The notes beneath the pieces are model-generated. The model did not search any database and was not told the DNA's origin. It saw only the letters and a program-made list of their open reading frames with translations. 64,000 bases of DNA from contig NZ_WPYP01000001.1 in the NCBI RefSeq assembly GCF_013030985.1, positions 124,001-188,000 of the forward strand, read 5' to 3'. Positions 42,884 to 51,952 of the stretch are shown here, piece after piece. The position numbers and the translations under genes are program-made. Numbering within the stretch: the stretch's first letter is position 1; the number at the start of each line of letters is the position of its first letter. Source of the stretch: Ruegeria arenilitoris. Its GTDB lineage: Bacteria > Pseudomonadota > Alphaproteobacteria > Rhodobacterales > Rhodobacteraceae.

Positions 42884-45715
42884 GTGAGCGGGTCATCCCG
42901 AATTGTGGCCGTACTCGGCCCGACCAACACAGGTAAAACCCATTACGCGATCGAGCGGATGCTTGGGTACCGGACCGGTGTGATCGGTCTGCCGCTGCGT
43001 CTGCTGGCGCGCGAGGTTTATGACAAGATCGTTGCGATCCGCGGCCCTTCGGTCGTGGCGTTGGTCACGGGCGAAGAACGCATTGTTCCGCCACGCACCC
43101 AGTATTGGGTCTGTACCGTCGAGGCGATGCCCGAAGGCATGGGCGCGGATTTCGTGGCCATCGACGAGATCCAACTCTGCGCCGATCCCGAACGCGGCCA
43201 TGTCTTCACTGACAGGCTGTTGCGGTCACGCGGCACCAATGAGACGCTGTTTCTGGGATCAGACACCATGCGCGGCTCCATCGCGGCGCTGGTGCCCGAG
43301 GCACAGTTCGTCCGGCGCGAACGCATGTCTCAGTTGGTCTATGCGGGGTCGAAAAAGATCAGTCGGATGCCGCCCCGCAGCGCCATCGTGGGGTTCTCGG
43401 TCGACAGCGTCTATGCCATCGCCGAGCTGCTGCGCCGTCAAAAGGGTGGCGCAGCAGTTGTCATGGGCGCGCTCAGCCCGCGCACGCGGAACGCACAGGT
43501 CGAACTGTATCAGAACGGTGAGGTGGACTATCTGGTGGCCACCGACGCCATTGGGATGGGGCTGAACCTGGATGTGAACCACGTGGCCTTTTCGTCCCTC
43601 AGCAAGTTCGACGGCCGCCGAATGCGTCCGCTTGCGCCCAACGAACTGGCTCAGATCGCGGGGCGAGCGGGACGCGGCATGTCTGATGGCACCTTCGGCG
43701 TGACCGGAGAGGCCCCGCCACTGGATGAAGGCGTGGCGCAGGCCATCATGGACAGCCGGTTCACGCCGATGAAAAAGCTGAACTGGCGGAATGCCGCCCT
43801 GCGGTTCGGATCGGTTGAGGCGCTGATCGACGCGCTTGAGGTCAGTCCGAATGACGAACATCTGATCAAAGCGCGGCCTGCGGATGACCTGAACGTGCTG
43901 AAATCACTGTCGCAGGTGACCGAAGTTGTGGCCCGCGCCAGTGACCCCCAATCCGTCCGTTTGCTGTGGAATGTGTGCCGAATCCCCGATTTTCGCGGCA
44001 TCAGCCATGCTGAACACGCCAGTCTTCTCGAAGTGATCTATGGTCACCTGCATGAACGCGGTTCGATTCCGGATGATTTCATGGCGCGGCAAATTCGTCG
44101 AATTGACCGTACGGACGGGGATATTGATGCGTTGTCCAAAAGGTTGGCATATATTCGCACTTGGACATATGTTGCGCAGCGAAACGGATGGGTGCGTGAC
44201 GAATCACATTGGCGTGACGAAACGCGCACTGTAGAAGACAGGCTGTCGGACGCATTACATGACCGACTGACGCAAAGATTTGTGGACCGGCGCACATCTG
44301 TGTTGCTGCGCCGGCTCAAACAGAAGGAGGCCCTTTTGGCCGAAGTAAATGACAAGGGTGAAGTGACCGTCGAAGGCGAATTCGTCGGTCGTCTGGAAGG
44401 GTTCCGGTTTATCCCGGATAAAAGCGCGCAAGGAACCGAGGCGAAAGCTTTGAAATCGGCATCCCTGCAAGCACTCGCGCCGCAATTCCATCTGCGCGCC
44501 GATCGCTTCTACAACGCGCCCGATACCGAAATTGATTTCACCGATCAGGGTGGCCTGATGTGGGGCGAATATGCTGTCGGCAAACTGGTTGCCGGGGCAG
44601 AGCCTCTCAAGCCGATGGTCGAGGTTTTTGTGGACGAAGCCGCAGGGCCGGAAGTCGAACAGAAAGTGCAGCGTCGTCTGCAGCATTTCATCGACCGCAA
44701 GGTTGCCGCGCTGTTCGAACCGCTGCTGAACCTGTCGCGGGACGAGGAACTGTCTGGTCTGGCCAAGGGGTTTGCCTTCCGCATGGTCGAAGCGTTGGGC
44801 GTGCTGCCCCGCGCCGGTGTCGCGCAAGAGGTCAAGGATCTGGATCAGGACGCCCGAGGCGCGCTGCGCAAGCACGGCATTCGGTTCGGCCAGTTCACCA
44901 TCTTCATGCCGCTGCTGTTGAAGCCTGCGCCGACGCGCCTGCGTCTGGTTCTGTGGGCGCTGGCCAACGGCCTGCAGGAATTCCCTGACGCGCCGCCTCC
45001 GGGTCTGGTCACCGTACCGGTCGCCAAGGACGCGCCCGAGGGGTACGACACCATGTGCGGCTACCGCGATGCGGGCGAGCGTTCGATCCGGATCGACATG
45101 CTGGAGCGTCTGGCCGATATGCTGCGCGCCGAAGACAGCCGGGGTGGGTTTGAAGCCAAGCCTGATATGCTGTCGATCACTGGCATGACTCTGGAACAGT
45201 TCGCCGACCTGATGAAGGGGCTGGGCTATAGCGCCGAGCGCGGCGAGCGTGAAAAGGTGAAACCAGCGCCTGTCGCCGCGCCTGATGTAACCCCGACAGA
45301 GCAACCCACCGCCGAATCGTCGGAACAACCGTCATCCGAAGAAACGCCGGCGACTGAGGCCGCAACAGAAGAGGCCGCTGCACCCGCCGAGGCGCCAGCC
45401 GAGGCCACCGAAAGCACCGAGGTGGCAGCCGAGGCTCCGGCAGCGGAAGAACCCGAGGTCGAAGTCTTCTTCACCTTCACTTGGGGTCGTCAGCGTCAAG
45501 CCAACCGAGGCCCGCGTCGTGAACAGCGGCAGGGGCAGGGCAAGGGCAAGCCGCGCGGCAAGCCTCAGGACGGGCGCGGCAAACCGCAGGGTAAGAAGGG
45601 GGGCAAGCCGCAAGGCGCCAAGTCCTTCTCGTCCCGGCCGCCCAAGAAGGAAAAGGCGATCGATCCCGATAACCCGTTCGCAGCTGCGCTGATGGGTTTG
45701 AAGGACGGTAACTAA
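42884..45715 (+). CDS. Suv3-like RNA helicase with acidic/basic tail
   Basis: 943 residues from GTG 42884. The motor begins at VLGPTNTGKTHYAIERM (Walker A in the Suv3 form), then VAIDEIQLCADPERGH (DEIQ box), YLVATDAIGMGLNLDVNH, and QIAGRAGRG. This is the bacterial homologue of mitochondrial Suv3, an RNA helicase of the RNA degradosome. Residues ~790-870 are an Ala/Glu/Pro-rich acidic stretch, followed by a very basic Gly/Lys/Gln tail (~880-940), likely RNA-binding and disordered. A local AT-rich patch is seen around 44080-44300. The S4 gene follows by 6 nt. Confidence 0.92.
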   Translation: MSGSSRIVAVLGPTNTGKTHYAIERMLGYRTGVIGLPLRLLAREVYDKIVAIRGPSVVALVTGEERIVPPRTQYWVCTVEAMPEGMGADFVAIDEIQLCADPERGHVFTDRLLRSRGTNETLFLGSDTMRGSIAALVPEAQFVRRERMSQLVYAGSKKISRMPPRSAIVGFSVDSVYAIAELLRRQKGGAAVVMGALSPRTRNAQVELYQNGEVDYLVATDAIGMGLNLDVNHVAFSSLSKFDGRRMRPLAPNELAQIAGRAGRGMSDGTFGVTGEAPPLDEGVAQAIMDSRFTPMKKLNWRNAALRFGSVEALIDALEVSPNDEHLIKARPADDLNVLKSLSQVTEVVARASDPQSVRLLWNVCRIPDFRGISHAEHASLLEVIYGHLHERGSIPDDFMARQIRRIDRTDGDIDALSKRLAYIRTWTYVAQRNGWVRDESHWRDETRTVEDRLSDALHDRLTQRFVDRRTSVLLRRLKQKEALLAEVNDKGEVTVEGEFVGRLEGFRFIPDKSAQGTEAKALKSASLQALAPQFHLRADRFYNAPDTEIDFTDQGGLMWGEYAVGKLVAGAEPLKPMVEVFVDEAAGPEVEQKVQRRLQHFIDRKVAALFEPLLNLSRDEELSGLAKGFAFRMVEALGVLPRAGVAQEVKDLDQDARGALRKHGIRFGQFTIFMPLLLKPAPTRLRLVLWALANGLQEFPDAPPPGLVTVPVAKDAPEGYDTMCGYRDAGERSIRIDMLERLADMLRAEDSRGGFEAKPDMLSITGMTLEQFADLMKGLGYSAERGEREKVKPAPVAAPDVTPTEQPTAESSEQPSSEETPATEAATEEAAAPAEAPAEATESTEVAAEAPAAEEPEVEVFFTFTWGRQRQANRGPRREQRQGQGKGKPRGKPQDGRGKPQGKKGGKPQGAKSFSSRPPKKEKAIDPDNPFAAALMGLKDGN

Positions 45716-45721
45716 ACGCCG

Positions 45722-46087
45722 ATGGCCGAGGCCAAACTGCGGATCGACAAATGGCTGTGGCAGGCGCGGTTCTTCAAGACCCGCAGCCTGGCCGCCAAAC
45801 AGGTTAGCGGCGGCCACGTCCGGCTGAACGGAAACCGGGTCCTGAAACCGGCGCAAGCCGTGGGGCCCGGTGATGTTCTGACTTTCCCGCAGGGTCGCAT
45901 CGTGCGGGTGGTTCGCGTCGAAAAACTGGGTGAACGCCGTGGTCCGGCCCCCGAGGCGCAGACGCTGTATTTCGACATGACGGAAAAGAAGGACGCGCCT
46001 CCCAAGAACCCCGGATTCGAGGGAAAAGGTCGTCCTACCAAGAAAGATCGACGCGCACTTGATCTTTCTCGCACCAAAGAGGGCTGA
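45722..46087 (+). CDS. S4-domain RNA-binding protein (Hsp15/HslR-like)
   Basis: 121 residues. The N-terminal S4 domain is LRIDKWLWQARFFKTRSLAAKQVSGGHVRLNGNRVLKPAQAVGPGDVLTF, as in heat-shock protein 15, which rescues stalled 50S subunits in E. coli. The C-terminal ~45 residues are basic (FEGKGRPTKKDRRALDLSRTKEG). It begins 6 nt after the helicase stop, so helicase and S4 protein are cotranscribed and both act on RNA. Confidence 0.92.
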   Translation: MAEAKLRIDKWLWQARFFKTRSLAAKQVSGGHVRLNGNRVLKPAQAVGPGDVLTFPQGRIVRVVRVEKLGERRGPAPEAQTLYFDMTEKKDAPPKNPGFEGKGRPTKKDRRALDLSRTKEG

Positions 46088-46104
46088 TCCGCCCTTGAAG
46101 ACGG

Positions 46105-46110
46105 TATAAT
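46105..46110 (+). promoter_or_regulatory. Possible -10 element of fdxA
   Basis: A perfect TATAAT stands 43 nt before the ferredoxin ATG. I see no matching -35 element at 17 nt, so the promoter assignment is tentative. Confidence 0.4.
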
Positions 46111-46153
46111 ACTGGATTAGCTAGACGCCCAAACCGCTAATGGGAATCCGACT

Positions 46154-46492
46154 ATGACCTATGTTGTCACTGAAAACTGCATCGCCTGCAAATACACCGA
46201 CTGTGTCGAAGTGTGCCCGGTGGACTGTTTCTATGAAGGTGAGAACACGCTGGTCATTCACCCCGACGAATGCATCGACTGCGGCGTGTGCGAACCCGAG
46301 TGCCCCGCCGACGCCATCCGCCCCGATACTGAGCCGGGGATGGACCAGTGGGTCGAATTCAACCGGAAGTATTCGGAACAATGGCCGGTGATCGTGACCA
46401 AGAAAGACCCGCTGCCCGAAGCCGAGGAACGCGACGGTGAAGAGGGCAAGATGGAGAAATATTTCTCCGAAGCACCCGGCGAAGGCGGTTGA
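46154..46492 (+). CDS. fdxA: Ferredoxin FdxA ([3Fe-4S]/[4Fe-4S])
   Basis: 112 residues. Cysteine motifs: [18 protein letters not shown] and [16 protein letters not shown]. The first cluster has an altered ligand pattern typical of seven-iron ferredoxins of Azotobacter FdI type, with one [3Fe-4S] and one [4Fe-4S] centre. The C-terminal extension ([32 protein letters not shown]) is normal for this family. It transfers electrons in the cytosol; the partner is unknown. It is the third gene after the helicase/S4 pair. Confidence 0.95.
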   Translation: MTYVVTENCIACKYTDCVEVCPVDCFYEGENTLVIHPDECIDCGVCEPECPADAIRPDTEPGMDQWVEFNRKYSEQWPVIVTKKDPLPEAEERDGEEGKMEKYFSEAPGEGG

Positions 46493-46606
46493 GCGATTCG
46501 CTCTCTGAACTTGTTCGTTCAGGTGTAGAAACAGGTTGTATCGCCTTGAAAAGCCAAAGGTTTCACGGCCAAAATGGGGCGTGGCCTTTCGGGCGTCGTA
46601 ATTTTG

Positions 46607-46615
46607 TGATATAAT
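46607..46615 (+). promoter_or_regulatory. Extended -10 promoter upstream of the CarD gene
   Basis: TGATATAAT is a perfect extended -10 (TGn-TATAAT), 163 nt before the CarD start. The gap 46493-46777 holds this promoter candidate and no gene. A ~155-nt leader would result. Confidence 0.5.
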
Positions 46616-46777
46616 CGAAAGCTGAATGTTGAATGAGATGGGGATGTACTCCGTAAGTATGACTGCTTTGGAGTTCTGATTTAGTGACAAACCAGCCAAC
46701 TGGCGGGGCCGAACAAGGGCTCCGGCGTGGGTGTTTTGTTGTTCCGTATCTCGCTCTGTAACCAAGGATGAACCTGT

Positions 46778-47287
46778 ATGTCTAAGTCGAAAAAGCTTGA
46801 GTTCCGCCCGAACGACTATGTTGTTTACCCTGCGCATGGCGTGGGTCAGATCATCTCGATCGAAGAGCAGGAAGTCGCGGGATATTCGCTTGAGCTGTTC
46901 GTCATCTCCTTTGAAAAAGACAAGATGACCCTGCGGGTGCCGACCAACAAGGTCACCGAATCCGGTCTGCGGTCGCTCAGCTCGCCCGATGTGATCAGCC
47001 AGGCGATGAAAACCCTGAAGGGCAAGGCCAAGGTCAAGCGCGCTATGTGGTCTCGCCGGGCGCAGGAGTATGAGCAAAAGATCAACTCGGGCGATCTGAT
47101 CTCGATCGCCGAGGTGGTTCGCGACCTGCACCGCACCGACGATCAGCGCGAGCAGAGCTATTCCGAGCGCCAGTTGTACGAAGCCGCGCTTGAACGCCTG
47201 ACCCGTGAAGTGGCTGCCGTATCCGGCGCTGGCGAGGTTTCGGCTGCCAAGCAGGTGGATGAGGTCCTGACCTCGCGCGCTGCCTGA
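46778..47287 (+). CDS. CarD-family transcriptional regulator
   Basis: 169 residues, full length for the family. The N-terminal CarD/TRCF RNA-polymerase-interacting domain (NDYVVYPAHGVGQIISIEEQEVAGYSLELFVISFEKDKMTLRVPTNKV) is followed by a helical DNA-binding C-terminal half (MWSRRAQEYEQKINSGDLISIAEVVRDLHR). These proteins stabilise open promoter complexes, notably at rRNA promoters. It is a single gene with its own promoter and terminator. The spacing from fdxA argues against cotranscription. Confidence 0.95.
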   Translation: MSKSKKLEFRPNDYVVYPAHGVGQIISIEEQEVAGYSLELFVISFEKDKMTLRVPTNKVTESGLRSLSSPDVISQAMKTLKGKAKVKRAMWSRRAQEYEQKINSGDLISIAEVVRDLHRTDDQREQSYSERQLYEAALERLTREVAAVSGAGEVSAAKQVDEVLTSRAA

Positions 47288-47308
47288 TCGCTGCCAACAC
47301 AGAATTTT

Positions 47309-47337
47309 GGGCCGCTCCTGCAGGGGGCGGCCTTTTT
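47309..47337 (+). terminator. Terminator of the CarD gene
   Basis: GGCCGC-TCC against GGG-GGCGGCC: nine pairs including one G-T, loop of 5, then five Ts, 22 nt after the CarD stop. Confidence 0.75.
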
Positions 47338-47399
47338 CGTCTCTGGTCTTGGTGAATTCAGCGTTTACCGCTAATTTTCCTGTAACCAGAGGCGGATAC

Positions 47400-48170
47400 A
47401 TGACCGGGATAAAGCAAACCGTAAAGTTTCTGTACGTCGCGCATGAACCGGTTTCGGTCTGGTTCCGCTATGGTCTGATCCTATTCGACGCGGTGTCGAT
47501 CGTGTTTTTTGTAGCCACGGCAAACATCCCGCATGGTCCGGGGATCACCATTGCCAGCCTGTGCGTCGGGTTTCTTATTCTGCTGGATTTTCTGGCCCGG
47601 ATGTGGATTGCAAAGGACCGGTGGAAGCTGCTGTGCAAGGTCTACACGCTGGCTGATATCGTTGTGATCGCCTCGTTGCTGCTCGAGCCGTTCTTGCCCG
47701 GAAATCTGGCCTTTGTGCGGATTCTGCGTGCGTTGCGTCTGATCCATTCCTATCACCTGCTGCGCGACCTGCGGCGCGACAGTCAGTTTTTTCGGACGCA
47801 TGAAGACGCGGTCATCGCGGCGATCAACCTGATGGTGTTCGTATTCGCGACCTCGACGGCGGTTCTTGTTTTTTTCATCCCTGACGACAGCAATACCGCC
47901 TATATCGATGCGCTGTATTTCACCATGGCGACGCTGACCACAACCGGATTCGGCGATATCACTTTGGCGACTCCGGGCGGTAAGTTGTTTTCGGTGTTCA
48001 TCATGGTGGTGGGTGTGGCGCTGTTCGTACGGTTGGCGCAGGCGATCTTCATGCCGCAGAAAGTCCGGCACAAATGCCCAAGTTGCGGACTTTACCGCCA
48101 CGACCCGGATGCCGTGCATTGCAAGCATTGCGGCGAAACCCTGAGGATCGAAACCGGCGGTACGACCTAA
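47400..48170 (+). CDS. Voltage-gated-type potassium channel with C-terminal zinc ribbon
   Basis: 256 residues with six membrane helices. An S4-like helix has regularly spaced arginines (VRILRALRLIHSYHLLRDLRR). The pore loop ends with TLTTTGFGDIT, a variant of TVGYGD. After S6 there is a short soluble tail with two CxxC pairs (CPSCGLYRHDPDAVHCKHCG), a predicted zinc ribbon. K+ conduction across the inner membrane is expected; the tail may be a regulatory metal or redox switch (inference). ATG 47400 has GAGGCGG upstream. The stop overlaps convergent cobS by 4 nt. Confidence 0.87.
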   Translation: MTGIKQTVKFLYVAHEPVSVWFRYGLILFDAVSIVFFVATANIPHGPGITIASLCVGFLILLDFLARMWIAKDRWKLLCKVYTLADIVVIASLLLEPFLPGNLAFVRILRALRLIHSYHLLRDLRRDSQFFRTHEDAVIAAINLMVFVFATSTAVLVFFIPDDSNTAYIDALYFTMATLTTTGFGDITLATPGGKLFSVFIMVVGVALFVRLAQAIFMPQKVRHKCPSCGLYRHDPDAVHCKHCGETLRIETGGTT

Positions 48171-48931
48171 AGTGCGGCCACAGTTGTGGCCAGAAAGGCC
48201 AGTTCGGCCAGTTGTTGCGTCGCACCCAGAATGTCACCGGTCTGGCCGCCGATTTTGGTCTTCGCGATCTTTGCAAGCACAGCGACGACCAGAGCGGCTA
48301 TGAGGACGGGTAGGGTGGCTGCGCCCCCCATCAAAAGCGCGGCACAGGCAAGTGCCAAGGCAAAACCGGTTGCAACTGTACCAAAGCGCGGCCCGCCGAC
48401 CGAATGGCTGAGGCCACTGTTGCGGGCGTTGGGTAGGGTGTTCATCACTACCGGCATGAAGGCGCGCGACACGATGCACGCGGCGAGAAACCCTCCGAAA
48501 GCGCCAGCCGTCAGCAGGGCTGCGATCAGGGCGACGCGCATCAATTGGGTGAAGATCAGCGTCAGAACTCCATAAGCTCCGATATGGCTGTCCTTCATGA
48601 TTTCCAAACGGCGTTCCCGCGTGAATCCGCCCCAAAGCCCGTCTGCCGTGTCGGCCAGCCCGTCTTCGTGCATGGCACCGGTTGAAATCACTAGCGTGGC
48701 GGTAACGAGGACGGCCGCGACCATAGCGGGCAGGCCCAATGCCATCGAAACCCAACCAACGGCGCAAGCCAGCAGGCCCACCACCAGCCCGACCACGGGG
48801 AAAGCCCAGGCGGAATCGGCCTGGCGCGCAAAGACTCTCTCGGGCAGGCGCGGCACCGGCAGGCGCGTCAGCAACACCAGCGAAAGTGGAATATCCCATG
48901 CTGAAATCAGGGGGTTGTCGTTTTTATGCAC
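48167..48931 (-). CDS. cobS: Adenosylcobinamide-GDP ribazoletransferase
   Basis: About 254 residues, integral membrane. It performs the last step of cobalamin synthesis by joining GDP-cobinamide and alpha-ribazole. The metal-binding loop [37 protein letters not shown] is diagnostic. Several hydrophobic helices follow. The start is GTG 48931 with GGAGAGG upstream, an unusual but well-supported choice. It is divergent from cobT, which makes its other substrate. Confidence 0.94.
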   Translation of the reverse strand: MHKNDNPLISAWDIPLSLVLLTRLPVPRLPERVFARQADSAWAFPVVGLVVGLLACAVGWVSMALGLPAMVAAVLVTATLVISTGAMHEDGLADTADGLWGGFTRERRLEIMKDSHIGAYGVLTLIFTQLMRVALIAALLTAGAFGGFLAACIVSRAFMPVVMNTLPNARNSGLSHSVGGPRFGTVATGFALALACAALLMGGAATLPVLIAALVVAVLAKIAKTKIGGQTGDILGATQQLAELAFLATTVAAL

Positions 48932-49010
48932 TCCCGCGCCTCTCCGGGTCTTGTTGGATCGAACGCTTCGGTTAAACACACAGCACCACTCTGATGCAAC
49001 GAGGCTTTCG

Positions 49011-50024
49011 ATGCTACCCGAACTTAATGACCTGAAAACACTCCGTGATGCTCTGGCGCAAGCGCCTGGTCCTGACGATGCCGCGCTGGCAGGCGCAACT
49101 GACCGCAACGGGCAGTTGACCAAACCGCCAGGCGCGTTGGGGAGGCTCGAGGACCTGGCGATCTGGTACGCGGGATGGCGTGGAGATGCCCGTCCGCAGA
49201 TCACCGCGCCTCAGGTGATTGTGTTTGCCGGTAACCACGGTGTCACGGCGCAGGGCGTTTCTGCCTTCCCGCCGGAAGTCACCGTGCAGATGGTGATGAA
49301 CTTTGAACATGGTGGCGCCGCGATCAACCAGTTGGCTAAGGCGGCTGGTGCCACGATGGATGTACACGCGCTGGATCTGGACACGCCCACCGCCGATTTC
49401 ACCGCAGGCCCGGCCATGTCCGAAGACGAGTTGTTGCAGGCGCTGCGCACCGGTTGGAACGCCGTTGATCCCAAGGCGGACCTGCTGGTTGTCGGAGAGA
49501 TGGGGATCGGTAACACCACTCCGACCGCGGCAATCGCTTGCGCCCTTTTCGGCGGGGACGCCGCCGACTGGACCGGGCGGGGCACCGGTGTGGATGACGC
49601 CGGACTGATCAACAAAACCCGCGTCGTGGCCGAAGGTGTGGCCCTGCACGCAGCCTCAGGTGACGGGCTGGACATTCTGCGCTGCCTAGGCGGGCGCGAG
49701 ATTGCCGCCATGGCTGGTGCCATCGCCGCTGCGCGTGTTCTGCGCATTCCGGTCATCCTGGACGGTTTCATCTGCTCGGCGGCTGCGGCCTGTCTGGCGA
49801 ATGTCTCCGCAGGGGCTTTGGATCACGCCGTTGCCGGGCACCAGAGCGCAGAAGGCGCACATGGCGCTGTGCTGGAGAAACTTGGCAAGGAACCGTTGCT
49901 GAACCTCGGCCTGCGACTGGGTGAAGGCTCGGGTGGGGCGCTGGCGATCAACATTCTGAAAAGCGCGGTGGCCTGCCATTCAGGCATGGCCACCTTTGCC
50001 GAGGCCGGAGTTTCTGACGGCTGA
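49011..50024 (+). CDS. cobT: Nicotinate-nucleotide-dimethylbenzimidazole phosphoribosyltransferase
   Basis: 337 residues, the usual length. It makes alpha-ribazole phosphate from dimethylbenzimidazole and nicotinate mononucleotide. Motifs include [56 protein letters not shown] and the catalytic glutamate near the C-terminus, in [18 protein letters not shown] 49011 is preceded by CGAGG. It is divergent from cobS across 79 nt, with no cobalamin riboswitch recognisable in so short a gap. A strong terminator follows. Confidence 0.96.
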   Translation: MLPELNDLKTLRDALAQAPGPDDAALAGATDRNGQLTKPPGALGRLEDLAIWYAGWRGDARPQITAPQVIVFAGNHGVTAQGVSAFPPEVTVQMVMNFEHGGAAINQLAKAAGATMDVHALDLDTPTADFTAGPAMSEDELLQALRTGWNAVDPKADLLVVGEMGIGNTTPTAAIACALFGGDAADWTGRGTGVDDAGLINKTRVVAEGVALHAASGDGLDILRCLGGREIAAMAGAIAAARVLRIPVILDGFICSAAAACLANVSAGALDHAVAGHQSAEGAHGAVLEKLGKEPLLNLGLRLGEGSGGALAINILKSAVACHSGMATFAEAGVSDG

Positions 50025-50031
50025 GCCCATT

Positions 50032-50067
50032 GGCCTGACCGGTTCGCCCCGGTCAGGCCGATTTTTT
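50032..50067 (+). terminator. Rho-independent terminator of cobT
   Basis: GGCCTGACCGG (50032-50042), a 6-nt loop, CCGGTCAGGCC (50049-50059), then GA and six Ts. An 11-bp perfect stem just after the cobT stop, running into the 3' end of the convergent antiporter gene. Confidence 0.92.
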
Positions 50068-51933
50068 GGCGTGCTTTTCGGCCAGTTCCAAAAGCTCGGT
50101 TTCCAGGTCTTTCTCGAACTGCTGCGCGCGTTCGATGTATTTCTTGTTTTCCGCCGTCGGCATACCGGGGATCCACAGCTCGGCCAGTTCTCGGATCGAT
50201 GTGCGGTCGTGGTGGTAGAATGTCTGCTCGGCTTGTGCGGCCTCATATTCGCTGAGACCGATATTCTCGAGCACATAACGCCCGGCCCGAAGTGAACTGT
50301 CGAACATCTCGCGCACGATATCGTTCGCGCCCGCCTGATACAGCTCGTACACATGGGTGCGGTCATGGGCGCGGGCGATGATGTGCAGGTCCGGGCGCTG
50401 ACGCCGGGCAAAGCTGACGATCCTGGTCACCTGTTTGCGATCATCCATCGCGGCGACAAGCACGGCCGCTTTCTCAAGCCCGGCAGCGCGCAGCAACTCG
50501 GGCCGGGTCGGATCGCCCAGAAACCCTTTGACGCCAAAACGGCGCATCAGCTGGATCGTGTCGATATCATGGTCCAGAACGATGGTTTTAAAGCCGCTGG
50601 CGCGCACCAGACGGTTCACGATCTGACCAAAGCGGCCGATACCGGCGATGATCACGGGCCCTTGCTCGTCGATTTTATCCGGTTCCGGTTGCGGCCCGCT
50701 GTCCCGAATCCGGCGGGAGAGCAGATCATAGATGATGAACAGCAGCGGCGTGATCAGCATGGTCAGCGCGATGATCATCAGCAGTTTTTGCGACAGATCG
50801 GACGGGATTACATTCTGCTGGGTCGAAAAGGCCAGCAGGACAAAGCCGAACTCGCCCGCCTGCGCGAGGCCCAGAGTGAACAGCCAGTGATCCCGACCAC
50901 GCAGCTTGAAAGCGCGTCCGACGAGGAACAGAATGATCCCTTTGAACAGAATAACCAGAAGGGCCAATCCGAACAGTTCGAGCGGATCATTGAAGAAATA
51001 GGCGACATCAATCCCGGCACCGACGGTGATGAAGAACAGACCCAGGAACAGGCCCTTGAACGGCTCAAGGTCGCTTTCCATCTCATGCCGGAATTCCGAG
51101 CTGGCCAGAACAACGCCCGCCAGAAAGGCGCCCAAAGCAGGAGACAGGCCAACAAGTGTCATCAGGAAGGAAATCCCAACCACGATCATCAGCGCCAGCG
51201 CCGTATACATCTCGCGCAGTCGGGTGGCGTGGATAAAGCGAAACAGTGGTCGCGTCAGGTAGACGCCCGCAAGAATCACAAACGCGATTGCACCGATGGT
51301 GACCAGCGTTACGGCCCAGCCCGGCAGGCCTTCGACCAGAGACAGGCTGTGATGGCCCGCATCATGCAGGTCTTTCACGCCCCGGTCGATCGACCCGTCG
51401 CTTTGCAGATGCGGTATGGAAGGCAGCGCCAATAGTGGCAGCAGCGCCAGAATGGGGATCACCGCGATGTCCTGCGTCAGCAGCACCGAAAACGTGGCGC
51501 GGCCACCATTGGTCTGCATCAGGCCCTTTTCCGATAGCGTTTGCAGCACGATCGCGGTTGAGGAGAGCGACAAGGTCAACCCGACCGCCAGCGCGACCGA
51601 CCAAGGGTGGTTTGCATACATCGCGACGCAGGCGATGGCAGCCGTCGACAAGCCGACCTGCAGACCACCCAATCCCAGCAGCCTGTCCCGCATATCCCAC
51701 AACGCGCGGGGTTCCAGTTCCAGCCCGATCAGGAACAGCATCATGACCACGCCGAACTCGGCCACGTGCTGCAGGCTTTCGGTTTCTGCACCGACCAGGC
51801 CGAATACGGGGCCGATGACGATACCGGCGGCCAGATACCCCAACACGGACCCCAACCCCAGACGTGCCGACAGGGGCACGGCGATCACGGCAGCTGCCAG
51901 ATAGATCGAGGCCTGGTAGAGGAAATCGTCCAT
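50053..51933 (-). CDS. Kef-type cation/proton antiporter (CPA2) with TrkA-N domain
   Basis: 626 residues. About twelve helices of the Na+/H+-exchanger fold come first (YLAAGIVIGPVFGLVGAETESLQHVAEFGVVMMLFLIGLELEPR, LGAFLAGVVLASSEFRHEMESDLEPFKGLFLGLFFITVGAGID). A cytosolic RCK/TrkA-N domain follows with the nucleotide-binding motif VIIAGIGRFGQIVNRLVRASGFKTIVLDHD. This is a KefB/KefC-like potassium efflux system, probably gated by NAD(H) or glutathione adducts. No KefF/KefG helper gene is adjacent. The tail (ETELLELAEKHAKKSA) is charged. Confidence 0.92.
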   Translation of the reverse strand: MDDFLYQASIYLAAAVIAVPLSARLGLGSVLGYLAAGIVIGPVFGLVGAETESLQHVAEFGVVMMLFLIGLELEPRALWDMRDRLLGLGGLQVGLSTAAIACVAMYANHPWSVALAVGLTLSLSSTAIVLQTLSEKGLMQTNGGRATFSVLLTQDIAVIPILALLPLLALPSIPHLQSDGSIDRGVKDLHDAGHHSLSLVEGLPGWAVTLVTIGAIAFVILAGVYLTRPLFRFIHATRLREMYTALALMIVVGISFLMTLVGLSPALGAFLAGVVLASSEFRHEMESDLEPFKGLFLGLFFITVGAGIDVAYFFNDPLELFGLALLVILFKGIILFLVGRAFKLRGRDHWLFTLGLAQAGEFGFVLLAFSTQQNVIPSDLSQKLLMIIALTMLITPLLFIIYDLLSRRIRDSGPQPEPDKIDEQGPVIIAGIGRFGQIVNRLVRASGFKTIVLDHDIDTIQLMRRFGVKGFLGDPTRPELLRAAGLEKAAVLVAAMDDRKQVTRIVSFARRQRPDLHIIARAHDRTHVYELYQAGANDIVREMFDSSLRAGRYVLENIGLSEYEAAQAEQTFYHHDRTSIRELAELWIPGMPTAENKKYIERAQQFEKDLETELLELAEKHAKKSA

Positions 51934-51952
51934 GTCGGTCCTTTCGGTCAGG

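Noticed and set aside
44255..45328. Long antisense frame opposite the Suv3-like helicase
   Set aside because: No recognisable motif or ribosome site; explained by high third-position GC.
46121..47401. A 426-codon open frame on the minus strand
   Set aside because: It runs antisense through fdxA and the CarD gene, both of which are unmistakable, and its translation has no domain. It is a product of GC-rich codon bias.
48932..49010. Cobalamin riboswitch between cobS and cobT
   Set aside because: The gap is only 79 nt, too short for a cobalamin aptamer, and no B12 box is visible.
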